A DNA stretch of 64,000 bases from Pseudevernia furfuracea. Lineage: Eukaryota > Ascomycota > Lecanoromycetes > Lecanorales > Parmeliaceae. Shown piece by piece: positions 58,656-64,000 of this stretch. Under the pieces are notes generated by a model that made no database searches, was not told where the DNA came from, and saw nothing but the letters and a program-made list of their open reading frames with translations. The first letter of the stretch is position 1, and each line of letters opens with the position of its first letter. Location: assembly GCA_022315425.1 (NCBI GenBank), contig JAIUPT010000031.1, positions 434,001-498,000 of the forward strand. Direction: 5' to 3'. The position numbers were made by a program, and so were the translations under genes.

Positions 58656-58678
58656 TTTTTTTTTTTTTTTTTTTTTTT
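58656..58678. repeat. T23 homopolymer
   Basis: Twenty-three consecutive T immediately right of an (ATAC)n run. Confidence 0.85.
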
Positions 58679-58964
58679 GGCAACCACACCGCTTACTTAC
58701 GCTCTCCGTCTTGTTTTTGGGGGGGGTACTCGTTTTATTTTTTGGACAAAGGAAGAAAGGGAATTTTTTTGCAACGGTCGCGCGCGTTTGGAATACGTAA
58801 AGTAGCTGGGTTTGTGAGGTAGTTGTTGGAGGAGGATTGTCTTGTTTATTTAGAGTACCTTGCTGTGGGTTGGGATCGATGCCTTCGTGTGCAGAGTTGG
58901 AGGAGGAAAAAAACGACGGTGATTTGGTTGGGGAGATGAACTGGAATGGATGACTACTTAACAA

Positions 58965-58985
58965 GGGGGGGGGGGGGGGGGGGGG
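58965..58985. repeat. G21 homopolymer
   Basis: Twenty-one consecutive G on the plus strand. It can fold as a G-quadruplex and is prone to sequencing error. Confidence 0.85.
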
Positions 58986-59736
58986 ACAGGAGTTTGGTTA
59001 TTTATTTAGCTGAGCCTGCCTGGCATTGCGCATTCTCTACGCTACGCTATGGCGCATGCTGCGTATGTGGGTGGTAATGATATCGTCTGTGGAAAATAGG
59101 TTACAGTCTATCGCAAGCGCCCAGTTACCCAGCACGCCACCGCTCCGGGCCATCGGTCTCTTCGATCGTAGCCTTTCTTTTCCATGGCCGTTGTGCCCTC
59201 CGCCCCGGCAAGGAAGGCTGGCATTCAATCCATGGCAGTCCTAGCGGACACCGAGTCGAATGATACCTACCTTACTTGCGAGTTCCCGCCTGGGATCACC
59301 GTTCGAGGGGAGGGGTGAACAGCATTATTGACCGGCCTATAGGGATGTGGCGGGTTGCATTGGCTGTTTACTAGGTATGTACAGTAGGTAGGGTGGCTGT
59401 CAGCCTGTGACACCGACGAACGCGGCGCGGATATTTTCCTTGCGTGCATGCATGCATACGTCTTAATAAGCCGGCCGTATGTGCTCCAGAGTCCAGGGGT
59501 CCGGTAGTGAGTGGGCCATTGCGCCTTTCCCGTATACCTACAGTAATTTGGAGAGTGATATCGATTCAAGTCCATATCTTTACCCCTGTGTATGAGCTGC
59601 TGCGCAGTCTTTTCAGGATACCGGGGTCAGAATCCTCCGTTATCGTACCCGTAGTAACAAAGGTGTCATTGGTGCGGTAATAACCAGGCTACCGAGGGAT
59701 ATCGGAAGGAACACCGGTGGCCCCTGAGTTGGCCTG

Positions 59737-59774
59737 TTTCTAGATGGTTCTAAGGTTTCTAGATGGTTCTAAGG
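59737..59774. repeat. Perfect 19-base tandem duplication
   Basis: The unit TTTCTAGATGGTTCTAAGG occurs twice back to back, about 207 bases upstream of the GFA-type gene start. Confidence 0.85.
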
Positions 59775-59980
59775 GGCGAATTTCCGGGCATAAATTACTG
59801 GTCTATGGCCACCTCCCATAGCTTTTTCCTTATGCTTCTCATGCTTCTTTTCTGAGTATTCTATATAGCCACTTTCACTGAGTACATCTTGGATTCATTG
59901 CATTATTTGTCAATACTCGCTGCCGCAGCGTTCCGGTTGACTCAAAAGCAGCTTTCTTCAATTTGTTTAAGCCCTGCGCC

Positions 59981-60438
59981 ATGTCAAACTCAGACATTCC
60001 AGCCAAGGTCTGGTACGAAGCCAACTGCCACTGTGGAGCCGTCAAGTACAAAGTCAACACACCATCGCTCGAAACGCAGAAAGTTACCAACTGTAACTGC
60101 TCCATATGCTGCAAAAACGGCTATCTCAACGTCCGTCCCAAGCGTGCAGAGGTGGTGTTCCACCGCGGCGAAGATCATATGAAGGATTACCGCTTCGGAT
60201 CGAAGAAACACGTGCACAAATTCTGTCCGACATGCGGCTCATCTCTGTTTGTGGAGGTTCATGTGGATGATGATCCCGAGCTGATGGCGGTTAACGTATG
60301 TATTCCTTTCTTGCTGGTGCTGTTGTGGACTATACTGATTTGGCCAAGGTACGGATGTTCAAAGATATTGATGTGGATAAGTTGGAGCTGTGGAAGTACG
60401 ATGGGATCAACAAATTGCAACCTCGATATGAAGTGTAA
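59981..60438 (+). CDS. GFA/CENP-V-type zinc protein
   Basis: Exon 1 is 59981-60295 and exon 2 is 60349-60438, with a 53-base intron in phase 0. The product is 134 residues. The upstream open frame starts with TTG, so I use the ATG at 59981. The family's zinc ligands are clear: CHCG near residue 15, CNCSICCKNGYL, and FCPTCGSSLFVEV, plus the GSKKHVHKF strand ahead of the last pair. Exon 2 adds VRMFKDIDVDKLELWKYDG, the usual C-terminal part of the fold. The family is named for bacterial glutathione-dependent formaldehyde-activating enzyme, but most fungal members have no proven reaction. A cytosolic small-molecule or glutathione-linked role is inference. Confidence 0.88.
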
Positions 60439-61864
60439 TTGTTTATTTAAGAAGACAAGGCAATTTTCAACAGTGCCTCAGGAGCATAGAAAGTAGTTGG
60501 TGGTCGGTAGTCTGAACCCTCAAGCGCTTGGTAAAGAGGTCAAGCAATCAACCGAAAAATGGTGGTCTTGAACGGCCCGGGGCCATGGAGTCGTTAGTAC
60601 AATCAAAGCGCAAGGACGCAACTTCCGGACGTAGATATATGTCGTAGCGTTAAGATTAACTCGCTGGGGCAATGATGACCCTCTTTTGTATAGGCCCAAG
60701 ACACCTGCAAGGCTACTGTTCTCGTAGCTAAGCCGATGAACATTTTAATGATATTGAAGCGGCATATATGCTAGTGGTTTAGTGGGGGTGAGAGGATGAG
60801 CAACTCCCTGCATAAGTAGTCAGCCGAACCGCTTTTTGGGATTGCACATACAGTACCCTGACAACATTTCGTCGATCCATGACACGTGATTTACACGAGC
60901 ATGGTGACCTTTGCCACAATGTGGTGACATGGCGTTTATTGAGATTACCCGCGTTTTGGTGAGCTTCGCTTGATGCATGATGCAAGTGCCATGGAACTAA
61001 TTTTGAGGTCAACGTCTGGGCAAGGTTCGCGATGGATCGTGTGTCAAGCCAGCAATTTTGCAGATATACCAAAGCGTTCTTTCCTCTATCAGGCCTTTCT
61101 TTCAACAATCGACTCTATTGATCGGGCTCCCTCTATGGGAGCGATGATCCACTCTTGCGCTGTAGTGCCTAGAGCTGCATGGTCAAAGCGGACCGCTTGA
61201 TGCATCTTCCTTCGTGTTCTGGTACTTTCAACCTTCCCGCTCAGCGTTGGTTGGCAGACTCTTTCACCGAGCACATGCAGAACTGCCCTTGCTTTTGAGA
61301 AGAATATGGGCAGATGCCGTGGTGATTTTTGTCGATGCATCCCAGTGTGTTATGTTTGCTGTTATTGCGGTCATGCATCCTGCAAGCGCAAGCGTACGTC
61401 ATCCCTTGAATCTTTTGAAACGATGCAAGCTGCTTTTTTCCGAGACGGCCTGCATATGATAAGGTAGATATTTTTGGTAATCGTGACTCATTCATGCAGA
61501 GTAGTGCTAATTGTGGAGAAGGTGGAGCTGGAAAGGCTCAGGGGTCGATGTCTTTATTATGTAGCCACGGTGGAAAAAGATCGACGTTTCGCGAGGGAGG
61601 TTGTGAATGTGGGCCCATAATCAAGTTCGTCCCGGTAAAACATGCCGCCGAACGCTAACTTCTCGATTGGAATATTACCGCGAATTCAGAAACGAAAGAA
61701 CCCTTCGATAGCCATCAGATGAAGTACGACAGAAGATCACAAAAGCTCAACCAGACGGTTGACCGTCTCAAGGACGTTAATCTTTTTCAGCAACTCTTCT
61801 GGCAAATACTTAATTTGCAAACAACCACTGTCATCTCATAGACGCAACATCTGCAAGTCTAGAC
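60439..61864. other. Intergenic, no gene recognised
   Basis: About 1.4 kb of short unsupported frames on both strands. A CACGTGA site lies near 60883. Confidence 0.35.
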
Positions 61865-62614
61865 ATGTAAGTACTCTCAATAGTACTAATACTAATAGCT
61901 TCTCTAACATTCTAAATTCTTGTTAGGGCGGAATCTCCCAGGATATCGAATGTATCTACTACCAACGATGCAAGCTTCTATTCTCTCTCACCTTTACTTT
62001 CACCGACTCCCTTAGTCCCTTCGACGTCCCCCATCAGCTAGCCGTCGAGAAATACCTACCGCTCCTCCTCCATCAGCGACAGTGGAGGAAGTACAATGTT
62101 TCTTCAGAGACTGTTTCCTTGCATTTCGTCCGAAAATCGATCAAGAAGAGGCGGAGACGATGGCAAATAGATTAAGGCCTGGTGGTTTTGGCCTTTACGC
62201 ATACTCTGCAGACACATTTGCCCATGCCGATGCGTTCGGTCCTGAAGGAAAAACGATCTATGACATTATTCATAATGGGAACTATAGCTATGTAAGTTAT
62301 ATCTATAAAAACTTCATCTCTTATTAAGTGATATAGCATAGGCAAAGTCCTTTTGGCCTTTTCTCAGATTTCTCCAAAAGGTCTTTGTTGCCGTGGCTGC
62401 AGGAAATGGCATCTATCAATTCTGGAAAGACCTCGAAGAAAAAAAGCTCGCAGTCACAGATATCTTTGCGGCCATCACCACCTTCCTTTCCTTGGTATAC
62501 CAATTCACTTCTACTGGATGGGTTATCGAATCAAAAAGAAACAGAAACATGGCAGGCTCAGAATGGGGTCAGGAATCGGCGTCAATATCAGCAAGACATA
62601 GATTAAGTAAATAA
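61865..62614 (+). pseudogene. Unrecognised small gene, damaged in the middle
   Basis: A GTAAGT...TTAG intron (61867-61926) joins AT to G, so the start codon itself is split by the intron. It then reads AESPRISNVSTTNDASFYSL and ends at a TAG at 62039-62041. A later frame (from about 62082) encodes KIDQEEAETMANRLRPGGFG and FGPEGKTIYDIIHNGNYSY. It crosses a clean intron (62292-62341) into AKSFWPFLRFLQKVFVAVAA and continues to a stop at 62614. That part has two hydrophobic stretches (FVAVAAG and IFAAITTFLSLVYQF). Either an intron I cannot place links the two parts, or a stop and frameshift have broken the gene. I do not recognise the family. Confidence 0.4.
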
Positions 62615-62676
62615 TCATGAGAATAATAATTAATTGAAGTATTATTAGCAAGCTGCAGACAATTGGAAGCTTCCAT

Positions 62677-62704
62677 ATCAAGTATCAAGTATCAAGTATC
62701 AAGT
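62677..62704. repeat. (ATCAAGT)x4 minisatellite
   Basis: Four perfect 7-base units. A second short array of CCCACTT units lies at about 62968-62988. Confidence 0.85.
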
Positions 62705-63061
62705 ATCGTCGCTTAAAGAGAATTTAAATTATTATTAAAGTATCGTTGGAAAGTGGGGCCTGATGGATTATTAATTTATTATGGGACTCTCTCTTCCCAA
62801 CAGTGCGCTGATTCGTTCATCCAGCAGGGTGGAGAAGATTAGTCTTGCCGCTAGATCCAATTACCCTGCCCTAAACGCATATCATAGGGCTTAGCGGCAA
62901 GATCTACCCAAGCTCAATTTTACCTATCAGTCTATTATTACCTATCATTTATCATTATTCATTATTTCCCACTTCCCACTTCCCACTTCGGCAGGAGATC
63001 ATGTTCCCTCCTGCACTTGCCCGAAATATTCCTTTGCATATACATCAATTCTTGCGCCACC

Positions 63062-64000
63062 ATGCAATTATTGCACGAGTGGAGGGGGGCAGAAAGTAGA
63101 AAGCGCCCTGCTGAGGAAAGCGTTGAAGAGAGCTCGAGAAAGCGGACGAGAGAGAGAGATGATAACAAAAATGCACGGCGTCGCTCAACCGGAACGGGAA
63201 TTGTAACCCACCAAGAGTACAAAATTCGTGGCAGCGCTACGACCGTTGATAAAGATTTATCTCCAAATCAATCCCTTTCGTCTCCCGCTGCTACGGAACC
63301 ACTGCCGTCACCGCCATCCCCATTAATACATCCGGACCGGCGAGCAAACATCATCAATGCTACTCCTGCTCCTCCTGCTCCTCCTGCTCCTCCCGCTCCT
63401 CCTTCCGCTCCTCCTTCCGCTCCTCTTCAAAATCAGAGGGACTATCCTTGGAGTCCATTGTCACGAAGTCCAGAGCATATCAACAGCCCAGAACCGGAAG
63501 AGCAAAGGTGTAAGTATTTGCTTTCATTCGGAGAGCTACTTGACCTCTCCTTTCCCATCTCCCACTCGCTTCACCAAACTTACCAAGCCACACAGCCAAG
63601 CCTCTTCATTCAACTTCAACTTCAACTGCAACTCCATACCCAAATCTCCGCATAGACACCCTTCGCACTTCTAGCAACTTGGATCCTCGAAGTCCGGATT
63701 ACCTCCCCGCCATGACTTCACATTTCAGTAAGTGACATCATCTTAACAATAAGTACTTAGTACTCTACTATCCAGTCATCGCTTCCTCTTCCTCCTACCC
63801 TCATCCGTTCCTTCCAAGTTACGACGGTCCAGCCACTGACCCTACCCCGAAGATGAAGCCTCTCGTGACAGTCCAAGCCATGATCCACGGAAACCGTCAA
63901 TTGATACCGACCGTCACAATAGTAAAACCCCATCACGCAGACAATCTGACATCATGCCTCCTCCCCCGAGCGCCACCAAGACTGCTCGGTCGGAGAACCC
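63062..64000 (+). CDS. Disordered proline/serine-rich protein, 3' end beyond window
   Basis: The model is exon 1 63062-63507, exon 2 63675-63727 and exon 3 from 63776, open to the right edge. The donors are GTGTAA and GTAAGT, the acceptors TCTAG and TCCAG, and phases agree at both junctions. The upstream frame starts with TTG, so the ATG at 63062 is used. The N-terminus is highly charged with a basic cluster (SRKRPAEESVEESSRKRTRE), a likely nuclear signal. A Pro/Ala repeat follows (TPAPPAPPAPPAPPSAPP), then Ser/Pro-rich sequence (SPLSRSPEHINSPEPEEQ). No folded domain is seen in the available part, and the family is not recognised. Confidence 0.55.

Larger units (their letters stand above)
58198..59980. 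other. Intergenic, rich in simple repeats
   Basis: The 3' flank of SNT1 and the promoter region of the next gene. It holds (ATAC)n at 58611-58634, a T23 run at 58656-58678, a G21 run at 58965-58985, and a 19-base tandem duplication at 59737-59774. No gene recognised. Confidence 0.5.

Noticed and set aside
1..64000. CRISPR arrays, operons, bacterial-type promoters, rRNA genes
   Set aside because: None seen; introns and gene content are fungal nuclear.

Overview
The window is nuclear DNA of a filamentous ascomycete (Pezizomycotina). The genes carry short GT-AG introns of about 50-260 bases, several with a recognisable CTAAC-type branch site. Conserved eukaryotic proteins (H2A.Z, RVB2, UFD1, TRM6, deoxyhypusine synthase, SNT1, a MINDY deubiquitinase) sit beside fungal hallmarks: fragments of PTH11/rhodopsin-type receptors and of the esterase-like domain of fungal NLR proteins. 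I cannot name the species or class from sequence alone. Many apparent reading frames begin with TTG or GTG, so I moved starts to in-frame ATG codons and assembled spliced models by phase.

Layout. Positions 1-11 kb are gene-poor and decayed: a cysteine-cluster fragment broken by a stop, an intact single-exon protein kinase on the minus strand, a small two-exon hypothetical gene, and a relic of an NLR-type alpha/beta hydrolase domain. From 10.8 to 17 kb lies a dense housekeeping block: H2A.Z (-) divergent from RVB2 (+), then LIN1/CD2BP2 (-) divergent from UFD1 (+). From 17.1 to 19.2 kb are two decayed membrane-protein genes. From 19.7 to 42 kb are a small Myb-like nuclear protein with a CA/TG microsatellite in an intron, an RRM+R3H RNA-binding protein, TRM6 divergent from a MINDY deubiquitinase, a 1411-residue MATH / dead-USP / MORN / RING protein, deoxyhypusine synthase, and a WD40 protein. 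At 42.6-45.6 kb an intact piggyBac-like transposon splits an alpha/beta hydrolase gene exactly within a codon-readable site. After an AT-rich, gene-free stretch come an ammonium transporter with three GATA-type sites upstream, a 2.1k-residue glutamine-rich SNT1 corepressor, a GFA/CENP-V-type zinc protein, a damaged small gene, and the 5' part of an unrecognised disordered protein running off the right edge.

How the parts relate. H2A.Z is the substrate of the SWR1 remodeller, and RVB2 is a SWR1/INO80 subunit; the two share one intergenic promoter. Several products act in ubiquitin biology (UFD1, MINDY, and the MATH/USP-like/RING protein), though this may be coincidence. The transposon insertion, the dead NLR-type domain and the receptor relics show recent and older gene loss in the same stretch of chromosome.
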